DNA of 64,000 nucleotides from Sapria himalayana (Eukaryota; Streptophyta; Magnoliopsida; Malpighiales; Rafflesiaceae), in assembly GCA_029783825.1 (NCBI GenBank), contig JAREIK010002428.1:58639-122638 (forward strand). Reading direction: 5' to 3'. Positions 39,029-50,382 of this stretch are shown here, piece after piece. Each line of letters opens with the position of its first letter. The first letter of the stretch is position 1. The position numbers were made by a program, and so were the translations under genes. The notes beneath the pieces are model-generated. The model was not told the origin of the DNA, made no database searches, and saw only the letters and a program-made list of their open reading frames with translations.

Positions 39029-41532
39029 TGTGAAACTCTTAAATTTTTCTCAAAGAAGAAGGTAAAACTTAACCATAACCTTTAATTTTACTGTCATTGG
39101 TAATGTTGACAGTTTGTTGAGGTTGTAATTTTTTTTGGTGGATGTTTATGAAATAATTCTATTTAGCTTTTTTTTCTTAAAAAATCATTTTTTATGGTCT
39201 TTAATTAGGTACCCAATAAATTCCATAGTTATTCTATTCTATTATAATTGTAGATGCTTTCATTAATTTAATTGGCCCAATATTAATTTTTGTTTAATAG
39301 TACTATTGAAAAAAATTCACTACACTAAGTCTTTATTATATCTATCTAATATTGGCATGTAGAATCAAATAACACTTGATGGAGAAATGGGGGGTGTAGA
39401 AGACTAAGAACCCATGTCAAACTATACATTATTATAAGTAGGGGAACAAACATTGTATAGAATTTTCTCAATGTGTTTTCTTAGATACCATGCATTCTCA
39501 AAGCACACTGGGAGTGCATGGTGACCTATTTCGTGTATACATTTATAAAAAGTAATTATTCCATCATTATATATGGTTCACATGAGTAATATGATAGATA
39601 ATTTGATTAGTAATAGAGTACACTCTTTTGTTTTTAAAAAATGTGCATATAGTATATATATCCAAAGTAATAGACATGTGGTGCATGTTAAGTTGCTTAT
39701 ATAGTTCAATCTATGTTTGCTTTACATGTACATTATTTATTGTTTACAATGAAACATGTGCACTAATATGCTTCTGTGCACAAAAAACTTACCAATTTCT
39801 TTGTCACATATACAAAAAATTAGAAATTATCAAAAATAATAGTGTAGAACTAAATGAACAAAAAATCAAACAAGATGAAACATGTCATTTAATAATGAAT
39901 TTCAAATTTTTGACTATGATCTAATGTTGATTCTGAGATTATTACAGAGAATCATTATATCGAAGAAAAGCTTTTTAATTAAAATTGTTTCTTGGATCTA
40001 AATCTCCAAATGAAGAAATATCTTTAATATTGGTGTGATATTTTATTTTTAATGTTTTTCTAGCAGTATAATTTTTGTTAAATTAAACAATTAGCAATAA
40101 AAAAATAATGATAAACAGAAATCAAAAATTATCATTAATGCATAATATGAAACTCTTAATATATGATACTCTTGATATAGCATATTTTTTCCTTTATTTT
40201 CTTTTTTCTTTTCAGCTATTTTAGATTTAGCATATGTTAATAAATATTTTTGTGAATTTGATGATACTCTTGATATATGACAGACACACACACACACACA
40301 AATATGTATTTATAGTTTTTTGTTTGAATGTATGTGTATCATTGTATTTTTTGCCGTTTATATATCTGCAATGTTTTGTTTTGGTGTAACATTATAATAT
40401 GAGTATATTAAATGATTTTATAATTTTTTTCTCAATTATAGCCATGTTATTGTTTGATGAAATTAATTAACCTGTTTTATAATATTTTAAAAAAAGTGAT
40501 GTGCCCATTTGGGTTATTTGCTCATTGACAATTTGGGCATTATGAAAAATAGCCCTCTTGAGCTGCACTTTGCCAAAATGTAGATTCTTTTTAATCTTTT
40601 CTTTTAAAAATAATCTTTTTATGTGATTAGACTGCTAATAAAAGATTAGATTGAAAATTTCATATTATGTGATCAAACAACCATCATAGAAAATGAAATT
40701 TGGCATTTCAATACAAAAAAATTAATTTCTCAATTAAATATCTAATTGGAAAAGTATATAAGTGATAGTCATATCTATAATTTTTGCTAAATTAATAGGT
40801 TTTCATCCTTCTTTTCCTTAAATTATTAGGATAAATTACTTAAATATTAGGATAAATTTCTATTACACTGCTATTTTTTTTGGCAGGTCTTTAGTTCATA
40901 AGATTGTGTGTCCTTAGGCTGCTACTTTAAGTAACTATTTATTTATGCATTTATTTGGCTTTACTCTTTGTATTTCAGTCATGTGTCTATATAATATAAA
41001 GCTTTAGTCTTACTAGATTATATTCATTCATTTCTAATCCTTATCTTGTTAGTAAACTTAATGTAGGATGTGACTGGATTACTAAGAGCATTGTAGTCAA
41101 ATAGTTTTGCTTATTTCTCATTCTTCTTAGCTTAGTTAGTTTACTTTAGAAAATTGTATTATGATTGTAGTTTTCCACAAAATATGTTAATGTTAGTGTC
41201 TGTAATTATTCATATCTCTAATCAGCCCATATTTGTATGCTAGGAATCTATAATTGAAGGTTTCTTCACATATATGTTTTCTAGTTTAATACTTTGTATG
41301 ATATATTTTCTAGTCCATATCTGTTATTGTTAATGTCTGAATTCTTTATTAATTGATTTACCAAAAGTTCTTGGAATTGGATCTTCATTCCATTTATTTT
41401 TTCTATCTTATTTATTTTTATATTCAAAGATTGAGTTGAATCATAGTTACAATTTTGATCTTTGATCTTCATTGAGAAGTGAGAAGCTTACTCCTTCACA
41501 CTTGCAAATCTTTTTTTTGCGTCCCTTTATTG

Positions 41533-41960
41533 CACTATGAGAAAAATCCCATATAGCTAGGGATAATTCCTTAGTTAAATAGAGATTTTATATCGCTAGA
41601 TGGGATTTAGCGACGGATTAACGATAGAAGTTTTCTCAATCTAAAGTGCTCATCGCTAAAAATTAGAGAGGGAAAGAGTCTGTTGCTATAATATTTTAGA
41701 GACGAAAATATTCCTAGCTAAAATAATAATTTTTTTAGCTAAATTAATAAGCTAGAGTTACCATCACTAAACGGATATAACAATGGAAGCTTTCCCAATA
41801 TAAAGTGCTCGTCTCTAAAAATTAGTAAGGAAAATAGTCCCTAACAAAATAAAATTAGCAATGGAAAAATCCCTAGCTAAAATAATAATTTCTCTATCTA
41901 AAAAAGTAAGGGAAAAATCCCTAGCTAAATTTGTAAGGGAAAATTCCTTAGCTATTATCA
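41533..41960 (+). repeat. Inner CACTA left terminus and subterminal repeats
   Basis: After CACTATGAG come repeats of AGCGACGGATTAACGAT, CTAAAGTGCTCATCGCTAAA, AGCTAAATT and TCCCTAGCTAAA. Two long words recur about 175 bp apart (ATAGAAGTTTTCTCAATCTA near 41622 and a diverged form near 41785). The region is clearly homologous to 62240-62410 and, inverted, to 50085-50379. Confidence 0.8.
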
Positions 41961-42164
41961 TTCCAAAACTATTTTCAGAATTTTATTTTTTTTTTCAAAT
42001 TATTTAATTAAATAATTTAATATTTTTATATTAAATTGAATTAAAACATAAACTATAAATGATGATAATAATTAATAAAAAATAAATTCATTTAAAAAAT
42101 ATTATGATTCAATATTTTACATAATTCAACAAAAATATAACAAAATATTATTACAACATGTTTA

Positions 42165-42405
42165 TTAATTTATCTACCGACAGTGCATAAAGTATAATCT
42201 ATCTGTGCATTGACATTGTTTTCTCTCCCTCATCTCCTCCGATCACCATATTTCTACTGCGACAAAGATGTCTGAGTCACGGTGCATCATGTCTAGTAAA
42301 AAATCTCTTTACTTATAAAAGCTTCGTACGGGGAATAATGTGGTACCATATCTGTACAAAATATAAACTAGCCAATCAAATCAAAATAAATAAATAAATA
42401 AATAA
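42165..42405 (+). repeat. Internal CACTA duplication, copy 1
   Basis: A stretch containing AGTGCATAAAGTATAATCTA, TCACCATATTT, ATGTCTAGTAAAAAATC and ACTTATAAAAGCTTC recurs at 43470-43710, about 1.3 kb on. Part of it is also recognisable at about 62635-62700 in the third CACTA, so it belongs to this family's 5' region. The ACTTATAAAAG word could be a TATA box. Confidence 0.8.
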
Positions 42406-42409
42406 TATA

Positions 42410-43275
42410 TATATATATATATATAATACTACAATATAGATGTACATATATACTACAATGTATATGTACATATATACTAGCATTTCACTAGTTACATATA
42501 ACCCGCAATATATGTACATATAAACTACAGTATTATATGTACATATATACTGTGTACATATATACTCATTATATATGTACATATATACTGTAGTGTATAT
42601 GTATACACTAGTATATATACATGTGCATATATACTGGTATATATATACAAGTATTTATATGTACATATATACTCAGTATATGTACATATACACTACAATA
42701 TATATGTACATATATATGTGTATACATATATAGTGTAGTGTATATGTATACACTGGTATATTTGTATATGAACATATATAATCGTATATATGTACAAGTA
42801 TTTATATGTACATATATACTTAGTATATGTACATATACACTACAGTGTAAATGTACATATATGTGTATACATTTACACTTTAGTATATATGTACATATAT
42901 AAGTACATGTATGTACATATACACTACAGTGTATATGTACAAGTATGTACATATATACTAATAAATACTTGTACATATATACACTGTAGTATATATGTAC
43001 ATATATACTAGTGTATGCATATAAATTGCAGTATGTATGTACATATACACTATACTATATATGTACATATACTTTAGTGTATATATGTTCATATACTAAG
43101 AATCTATATATACATATAGATATGTACAAATACTATAGTGTATATTTACATATACACATATACTGGTAAATACTTGTACATATATACTAGTATATATGTA
43201 TATGTAGATATATACTAGTATATATGTACATATACATATATATAGGTATAAATGTACAAGTATTTACATTAAAGT
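42410..43275. repeat. TATATGTACATATATACT tandem array
   Basis: About 860 bases of variable repeats built on the palindrome TATATGTACATATA, spaced by ACTAGTATA or ACTACAGTG. Every unit can pair with itself. Reading frames over it (rich in Tyr, Ile, Val, Cys) are a by-product. A shorter array of the same unit follows the second duplication copy at 43730-43905. Confidence 0.9.
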
Positions 43276-43469
43276 AAAGCATAAACACCTATTATGGTGC
43301 ATGTACATCAAACAACTATATATTCTGTAATAAGAATAAAAAAATGAACAAACACCTTGACTAGGGCTATAAAAATCATCTTTGTTTATTTGAAATTGCA
43401 TCGAACTTGGAAACACAAGGTACAAAAAATTTGCAATAAGATTGTACAGGATAAAAGTTCAATACATAT

Positions 43470-43710
43470 ACATACATATTGTGCATAAAATATAATCTAT
43501 CCATTAAATTGACATTGCTTTCTGTCCCCCAGCTCCGCTGGTCACCATCTTTGTGCTACGACAAAGCTATCCTAGTCGCGGCATGTAATGTCTAGTAAAA
43601 AATCCTTTCACTTATAAAAGTTCCATATGGGGAACAATGGCGTACCATATCTGTATGAAATTTAATCTAGTCTATCAAATCAAAATAAATAAATTAATAA
43701 AGTTATGTTT
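43470..43710 (+). repeat. Internal CACTA duplication, copy 2
   Basis: Diverged second copy of 42165-42405, with AGTGCATA changed to TGTGCATA, TCACCATCTTTGTGC and ATGTCTAGTAAAAAATCC. Each copy is followed by a TATATGTACATA array, so the duplicated unit was probably promoter-like DNA plus array, about 1.3 kb. Confidence 0.8.
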
Positions 43711-43729
43711 TGATAAATATTTAATACTA

Positions 43730-43905
43730 TAGTATATATGTACATATATACTAGCATTTCACTAGTTACATATATTACTATAGTATATGTACATATATAC
43801 TATAATATTATATGTACATATATACTAAGTACATATATACTCAGTATACATGTACATATAATGTTGTAGTATTATATGTACATATATTTCAGTATGTATG
43901 TAGAT
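43730..43905. repeat. Short TGTACATATA array
   Basis: The same TATATGTACATATATACT units as 42410-43275, following the second duplication copy. TNP2 begins about 320 bases downstream. Confidence 0.85.
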
Positions 43906-44225
43906 ATACTGATCATCATTTCACTTGGTTCTTGTGTTCTCCTTATTCTTACTTTTTTGTTTGGCTTTGATTGGTGTACTGGAAGAGACATGCTCCCTTC
44001 ATCTAGCAATAGCATGATATCCTTTCACCTTTAGAATGCTAATTAATTCTTTATTTCTTTATGTAGATTCTGCAAACACATTGCCTAGATATTCACGATA
44101 TGTTATCTTTGCATATTCATCTGTAAGTGATTTTATTTAATTAATAGTATTATTTGTAGTCATTGTAAGTTTCTTTTAGAATTATGATTGAGCATAATTC
44201 TTTGTAAATATAACAAGGAAAAATT

Positions 44226-47200
44226 AGGTCAGATCGTCAGTGGATTTACAAAAAGTTTATGAATAGAATTTTTAATAGAGATTTTTTGAGTGGGCTAGAA
44301 ACTTTCTTCAACTTTGCTTGTAGTGAATTGAGATGGATCGACAGAGATAAAATTAAGTGTCCATGTAATAACCACAAGTGTCAGAATATGTATTTTCGTG
44401 ATGTAAATATTAATCTATACCATCTGGCTAAATATGGCTTTGTAAGAAATTATTTTGTTTGGATTTATCAAGGAGAAAGTACAATGATTGTGAACATTGA
44501 CCAAAATGAGAGTAGTGAATCCTATGTATGTAGTGAAGAAGCATCAAACACATACCATAGAATGGTCAAGGAAGCTACTGGTGCTGACTTCAATATGGAT
44601 TACATGGAAGAACCACCTAATTCCGAAGCTCATAAATTTTATGATATGCTTAAAGCTATAGATAATAGGTTGTGGCCTGGTTGTAAAACATATTCGCAAT
44701 TATCACTTGTGGCTCAACTTTTGAGTATGAAGTCTGAAAATCATATATCTGAGAAATTATTTAATTAGGTGACAGAACTGATGAAAGAGATTATTCTGTA
44801 TAATAATTTGGTAACTAACAAATTTTACAGCACTAATAAGATACTACGAGGTATGGGTCTGCCCGTGGAAAAATTTGATTGTTGTTTCAATGGATGTTTG
44901 TTATATTGGTGTGGTGATATGGATTTAATTAGCTATAAGATTTGTGTTCAATCTCAGCTTAAGAAGGCATCTTGTGTTGCAGAAATATGCCAGAAGATGA
45001 AAGTTGCATTTAAGAAGATGTATTACTTCCTTTTAATTCCTTGATTGCAGAGACTATATGCATCAATTGCTATAACACATGATATAAGGTGGCATTCTTA
45101 GCATGAGATTGAATAAAGGGTGATGCATCATCCATCAAATTCACTTGCTTGGAAGCATTTTTATCATATACATTAAGATTTTGCTGTTGAAAGTCAAAGT
45201 GTGAGGTTGGGTCTCTACACTGATGGTTTTCTGCCATTTGGCCAGTCTAGGCAATAGTAAACTACATGGCCAGTGATAGTGACACCTTACAATATTTCTC
45301 CATGGTTGTGTTTGAGGAAGCAATATATGTTTTTGTCAATATTGATTCCAGGGCCAACAAATCCAAAAGACATGTTGGATATTTTCTTACAGCCTCTTAT
45401 ATCAAAGTTAAATCATTTATGGAATGTTGGCATGAATACATATTACATCTCAAAGAAGCAAATTTTTATTATGAAAAGGCCCTTATGTAGACGGTAAGCG
45501 ATTTTCCTACATATTCAATATTATTGGGTTGGAGTACTACAAGATGATTAGTAGGCCCGTATTTCATGGATAAGTCTGATGCTTTTACTCTCAAATTTAG
45601 TGGTAAACAATCATCATTTGATAACCATCGTAAGTTTCTACCTACAAATCATCCATTTCGTATAAATAGAACTATATTTCGAAAAAATAAAATAGTGAAG
45701 ATAGTTCCACCAACTGTTCGTTCAAGAGATGATATCTTGACAGAGATTCAGAGTTTAGGTTTGAAAAAGTAACTTAAATGGACACTACTATAACTAATGG
45801 ACCAATATGAAAAACATTTGGCTAGAGAAAACACAATATTTTTTGGGGCATGCCCTATTAGAGGTCCAATTTAATTCGTCATAACTTGGATGTAATACAT
45901 ATTGAAAAAAATATGCTTGATATTTTTTTCAACACTGTCCTGAATGTAGGTGGAAAAACAAAGGACACTTTAAAATAAAGACAAGAGTTGATTGATTACT
46001 ATCGGCATTCTAAATCGAAACAGAATGAGGCTACAATAAAATATCCTAAAGCTTGTTACACACATGATAAGAAGGGAAAACAGAGATTATGATCATGGGT
46101 TAAAATTTTGAAATTCCTTGATGGATATGTGTCAAATATGGGCAGATGTGTCGATATGAACAAGCTTAAGTTATTTGGAATAGAAATTCATGACTATCAT
46201 GTATTTATGTAGAGATTAATATCAATTATTTTTTATGAAATACTTTTCCTAAATGTTTGGGAGGTCCTTACAGAACATAATTTGTTCTTCAAATAACTAA
46301 CCACAACCACAATTAAAAAAGATGACATGGTGAGACTGGAGAATGACATACCGCTCATTCTTTTTAAGCTTGATTAGATATTCCAACTAAGCTTTTTTGA
46401 CTCATGGAGCATTTGCCTATCCATTTGGCTTATGAAGCAAGGATAACCGGGCTGGTGAAATACAGGCTGATGTATCACTTTGAGAGATAAATAAATATAA
46501 GTAGCTATGTTTTATTCTTTTAATCATAAATTAATATTGTAATTTATTTAATTGAAACCTAACATAATGGTTGTAGGTATCTTCATAAGTTGAAATTAAA
46601 TATTAGAAACAAGGAAAAAGTTGAAGGTTTATTTGCAATGCATATTTAGTAGAAGAAGTATCATCTTTTTGTTATTATTATTTTGAGAACCATATCAATA
46701 CAAAGAATCAAAATGTGTCTCGGAATGATGAATGTCAAGTGATGGTAGAAGAGCACAAGTTATATATCTTCAAACACCCTGGAAAAGTATTTGGAAGAGT
46801 AATGAAAAGATGTATGATAGATGACGAGTACAAAGTAACTCAGAGCTACATTTTACTTAATTGTGAGGAGGTTGCACCATATATTGAGCATGTATACACA
46901 AAATGGTTGCAGGTTTAATCATATGATAATTTTGTCCTAAATAGGAATAATTAAAAATTGATATCCATTGTTCTCCCTCTATTTATATTTGTGCATTGTT
47001 AATGTTGAGCAGTTAAAACATTAGCAACCAACCATTCCTACGCATGAAGTCGATTCTATACTAGAAACAAAATTTGCGAATTGGTTCAAGAACAATATGA
47101 TAATTATTGAACCTTAATTTTTTGAATAATTTGATTTTTTAGTATCTTATATTTTTTAACATTATTTGTTGAATTTATGAAACAGACAAATGATCCTTCA

Positions 47201-47915
47201 AATAGAGATTCCACATATTCACATAGAATCTAAGTAAAGGCCCATTTAGATATGTGATAACCTATCCTAGGTATTTTGTCTATGGATATAAATTTTATAC
47301 AATAGGGCACGGTTGTTCTAAAGCAACTATTATAGTGGTGTATGTATTAAATGCTCAAGTTATAGTGCAAATGAGATAGATTATTATGGTCAAATAGCAG
47401 AAGTTATTGAGTTGCAGTATTCTAGACTCAAAAATAATAGGATTGTATTATTAAAATGTGAGTGGTTTGATCCTACACAAAATATGGGTACAAAGATTCA
47501 TTCGTATTATAAGCTAGTGGATGTTACCCATAAATGTAGATTTAATTAATATGAGCCATTTTTTATGGCAGTTCAAGCTACTATAGTATATTATTGTACA
47601 TATCCGTGTATATCTCATGATAAGAGTGACTTATGAGTCATTTGCAAAATCAAAGCTTGATCAAATTTTGAAGTACAAATATCTCAACAAAGAAGTGCAA
47701 ACTTTGCTATTGCACTAGCATTTCAAGAAGATGACATAAATAATATTGAGCTTATGCATGTAGACGAAGATCTTGAAAACTTATCTAACTTAAATGGTGG
47801 CCTAATAGAAATTAAAGATGATCATTTTCTATCTGAAGATGAGTTAGAACTTCCATCAAAATTAGATGAAATGTCAGGAGATCTATTAGAGGATGATATT
47901 AATACCAATAATTAA
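44226..47915 (+). pseudogene. CACTA transposase TNP2-like pseudogene
   Basis: Family landmarks occur in order. The transposase-associated domain (44232-44480) has DRQWIYKKF, KCPCNNHKC and GFVRNYFVWIYQGE. Then come LWPGCKTYSQLSLVAQLLSM and GLPVEKFDCCFNGCLLYW (44690-44910), the TNP2 core with HPSNSLAWKHF, VRLGLYTDGFLPFG and VTPYNISPWLCLRK, then LIPGPTNPKDM, DIFLQPLISKLNHLWN, HRKFLPTNHPFR, NLDVIHIEKNMLD. A DUF4218 part follows (DGYVSNMGRCVD, HDYHVFM, about 46120-46920), then a DUF4216 part (YYGQIAEVIELQY, 47380-47625) and an acidic tail. From 44259 to 45494 one frame is kept with seven stops (44766, 45042, 45099, 45114, 45174, 45255, 45258), then a frameshift near 45480. The position expected to hold the start Met is AGG (44226). 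It would bind and cut CACTA ends; this copy is dead. An intron is likely at about 46482-46576. Confidence 0.9.
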
Positions 47916-48085
47916 ACTATTATAATTGTATTAGAATATTATAGTTTCTAAGACTTTCTATATTTTGTTGCAATCCATTGGTATGTGTTATTTTAAAATG
48001 CATGGTTATTCATCATACAATATCAATTTTTGTTTTCATTATATCTCTATTATTTGTTCTATATTTTTTACATTTTCTATAGTAT

Positions 48086-49960
48086 ATGGTGCATAAAGGA
48101 TGCGGGCATGGTGGAGGTGGACGTGGACGTAGACATGGATGAGATTCATCTAGTATTTTGTCCTATTGTATAGTCAGCATCATCTAATACCCGCCCTATC
48201 TAGACTTCAACATCACAATCACCATCACCATCATTGATATCTTTACCATCACCTTTATCAAATAGGACACCAGCTATTATCCTTCTTGCACTCACTTTTG
48301 ATCCATCACAATCATCTACACCATATTTTACACCATCAGTTTTTACCCCATTTACATCACCATCAACATTATTAATTGATGTGGCTTTCTCTACAGGCAG
48401 TGCTAAGTTAGTAATAGAGATTATGGATCATAGGTATAAGTAATATGTAAATATTACTTTAATAAAATATTATGATGGCCCTATTAGTGGTTTTTATTTA
48501 TAGATATAAATAACTTGTTTTCAATTTTATTTGTTTATTTTTATAGTTTTATTCCATTTCACAAGTGTTAATCTATAATTACAGAGTCTTTCAAAAAAAT
48601 GGTAGATTCCAAAGCATTCTCGTGGAAGAAAGGTTTTGAATCAACAAAAGAGACTAACTTGTATATCTTTCAGGTAAAAAAAAAGAAACAAATGCATTGA
48701 AAATAATTTATCTAATTAGTTAACTATTATGTTTGTTATTAGTCAAGAATAAAGGAATTATGTCTTTATTATTATTATAGTTTTTTTGTGAATTTTCTAT
48801 ATATAGAATAAGTGTACATGGGCACCCCAATTTGATGGACAGAAAAAGTCATTATGGGAGAGCAAAGCTGTGGACTGTACTCAGATTTTATCCATAAATT
48901 AAATATTCTAAAAGATAGGCCTGATTTTATACACGAGGATGAGTATCCCACATGGCTTAAGTATTGGGAGAAGCCAAAAGAAAAAAATTAGAATTAGCCA
49001 GCAAAAACTGATGGATTAAGGTAGCTGGACCAGGTACAGAAATGTCTTGTCACACAGGAGGGTCAAAGTCGAGCATCGAGCATGATTGAGATTTGGTAAA
49101 ATTTATAACTTTAAAACATTTATATATTATAATAGTTGCCCTAATAGTCCAAATAATTCAAATCTTTGCATGGTTTTACAATTTTAGCTAAAATTTTCTA
49201 ACATATTTATTTTTTGACTTACAAAATACATACTTTAGGCCTGAGAATTGGATTGAGATCCCAATTTTTATAAGATTTTAAGAAAGATGCATGTGAAGAA
49301 AGTGGATGGGTAATTTGATGAAAAAAAATCTCAGATGATTTCTATAAGAATCTATTATATTAATATAATTGTAGAATACTATAATAAATTTGGAAAGTTG
49401 TGTGGAATGAAAAATATTTGATTTATTTTATTTATATCTAGCATAGTATTTTATTATGTTTTAACACAGAATCTAATGGAGGTATGTGTGACAGTTGATT
49501 CTCACCTAGTTGAGGGTTCTATGGATCATCAACCAATTGAATTTGCTCATATCTATTTGGAGACCATATGAGGTAAGAAGAAGTAGTGAGTGTATGACAT
49601 CGGCTCTAAGGTAGTTGCTTTTTGTTTTTGCAATGTGCTTCTAGGTCTTCTATCACAGTAGTGGTGGATGAGGTGGTCGAACAGCAAGTAATTGAAATAC
49701 ATGAATGTTTTGTATTTATTGAGATAGAAATGAAAGAGAAAGATAAGTAGATTATTCTTTAGAAGGAAGAAATGTAGGAAATAAAAGAAGTGAATGATGA
49801 AATGAAAGAATTAAGAATGCAATGCTACACCAGATATCCTATATGGAGTCATAGTTAGTGGCCTTGACGTGACAGATAGAATACCATGTTCCAACAGAGA
49901 TACCACGTAAGAGAGGCTAGCACAAATGCAATAATTAATGATGAGGATGAATTTTAAATT
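48086..49960 (+). pseudogene. TNPA-like (Ptta/En/Spm) second CACTA gene, decayed
   Basis: Downstream of TNP2 in the same orientation, an ATG opens a Gly/Arg/His-rich start (MVHKGCGHGGGGRGRRHG) and hits a stop after 18 codons. Thr/Ile/Ser-rich low-complexity sequence follows. A block MVDSKAFSWKKGFESTKETN lies near 48600 ahead of a donor-like CAG|GTAAAA. CHTGGSKSSIEH (about 49050-49085) resembles the HTGGS motif of the plant En/Spm transposase family (PF03004). A Lys/Glu-rich coiled-coil-like tail covers about 49720-49820. Stops occur throughout. In this family the protein binds subterminal repeats and helps excision. The assignment rests on the HTGGS motif, Gly-Arg start and position. Confidence 0.6.
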
Positions 49961-50084
49961 TTTAATGAATATATAACCTATGTTATGTTTTTGTTTTAAC
50001 TATGTAACTATTGTATTAGAATAAATGTTGAATAGCTTTTACTTTTTGATTAAATATAGTATATGTTTTGAATGAAAAATAGTT

Positions 50085-50379
50085 AGCGATTTTTCCCTAA
50101 CAAATTTAGCCAGGGAATTTTCTATATATATTCAGTCAAAAATATTAATTATTACTATTAATTACGATAAAAATTAGCAAGGAAAAAATAAAATTGGCTA
50201 ATAAATTTTCTTTGTTCAAAAATTTGCAAGGAAGATAGTTTTTTCATTAATATATTGTGATGAACACTTTAGCTTGGGATAATTTACATATTAACTCCAT
50301 CGCTATTATATTTTAGAAACTAAATTTCTTATAATAGCTAAGGAAATTAACATAGCCACCCGGGCTTTTGTTTATAGTG
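50085..50379 (-). repeat. CACTA right terminus and subterminal repeats
   Basis: Read from the end inward (minus strand) it gives CACTATAAACAAAAGCCC, GGCTATG, AATTTCCTTAGCTATTAT, ATAGCGATGGAGTTAA, CCCAAGCTAAAGTGTTCATC and repeated TTGCTAATTTT. These match the left terminus at 41533 in order and spacing. Confidence 0.85.
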
Positions 50380-50382
50380 ATA
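50380..50382. repeat. Candidate target site duplication ATA, right
   Basis: ATA directly after the TTTATAGTG terminus, matching ATA at 29255-29257. The GATA array continues from here. Confidence 0.6.

Larger units (their letters stand above)
35291..41532. other. AT-rich sequence without recognisable genes
   Basis: This stretch is between the MULE and the inner CACTA end. It contains TTATATAAATATTTATA-type semi-repeats at about 36880-37400, a (TG)n run, a CA run near 40280, a CT run near 38603 and long T/A-rich intron-like DNA. Apart from a small possible spliced frame at 38789-39028 nothing resembles coding sequence. Open frames such as 39628-39924 have AT-driven composition and no family motif. 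It may be interior sequence of the outer CACTA or older DNA. Confidence 0.6.
29258..50379. mobile_element. 21-kb CACTA (En/Spm) composite insertion in the satellite
   Basis: The block begins CACCATAAGAAATTATC and ends with the complement of CACTATAAACAAAAGCC. With no gap, the termini share CAC, ATAA, GCTA at terminal positions 24-27 and ATTTCCT at 33-39. It is flanked by ATA on both sides, and removing the block with one ATA restores uninterrupted GATA repeats in one orientation. It holds a MULE with PMD gene (about 29583-35290), an AT-rich stretch and a second, inner CACTA left end at 41533. Either one large CACTA that acquired other elements, or a CACTA left-end remnant next to a separate 8.8-kb CACTA sharing the right end. 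No intact transposase is present, so it is non-autonomous now. Confidence 0.7.
41533..50379 (+). mobile_element. Inner CACTA (En/Spm) unit, 8.8 kb
   Basis: The left end CACTATGAGAAAAATCCC and the right end (complement CACTATAAACAAAAGCCC) agree at 14 of 18 bases. Further in, both share GCTA at position 24, an AATT(T)CCTTAG word, a GCGACGGA/GCGATGGA word and a CCCAAGCTAAAGTG-like word. It spans TNP2-like and TNPA-like pseudogenes in the usual order and has a size usual for autonomous CACTAs, so this is the most natural element for the right end. However, flanks are TTG on the left and ATA on the right, so there is no target duplication for this pairing; see the outer 29258-50379 entry. Confidence 0.7.

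Noticed and set aside
39628..39924. 98-residue plus-strand frame
   Set aside because: AT-driven composition, no recognisable domain, no splice or promoter support.
42376..43011. Tyr/Ile/Val/Cys-rich frames on both strands
   Set aside because: Generated by the TATATGTACATA tandem array, whose palindromic unit opens frames on both strands.
45141..45323. Minus-strand frame over TNP2
   Set aside because: Shadow of the TNP2 coding strand, which shows family motifs.
48234..48443. Ser/Pro/Thr-rich 69-residue frame
   Set aside because: It lies in the low-complexity part of the TNPA-like pseudogene; no independent motif, and it may simply be that gene's shifted frame.
41533..50379. Treating this unit as a complete element with its own target duplication
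   Set aside because: The flanks are TTG and ATA, which do not match; the ATA pair fits the outer left end at 29258 instead, so both readings are kept open.
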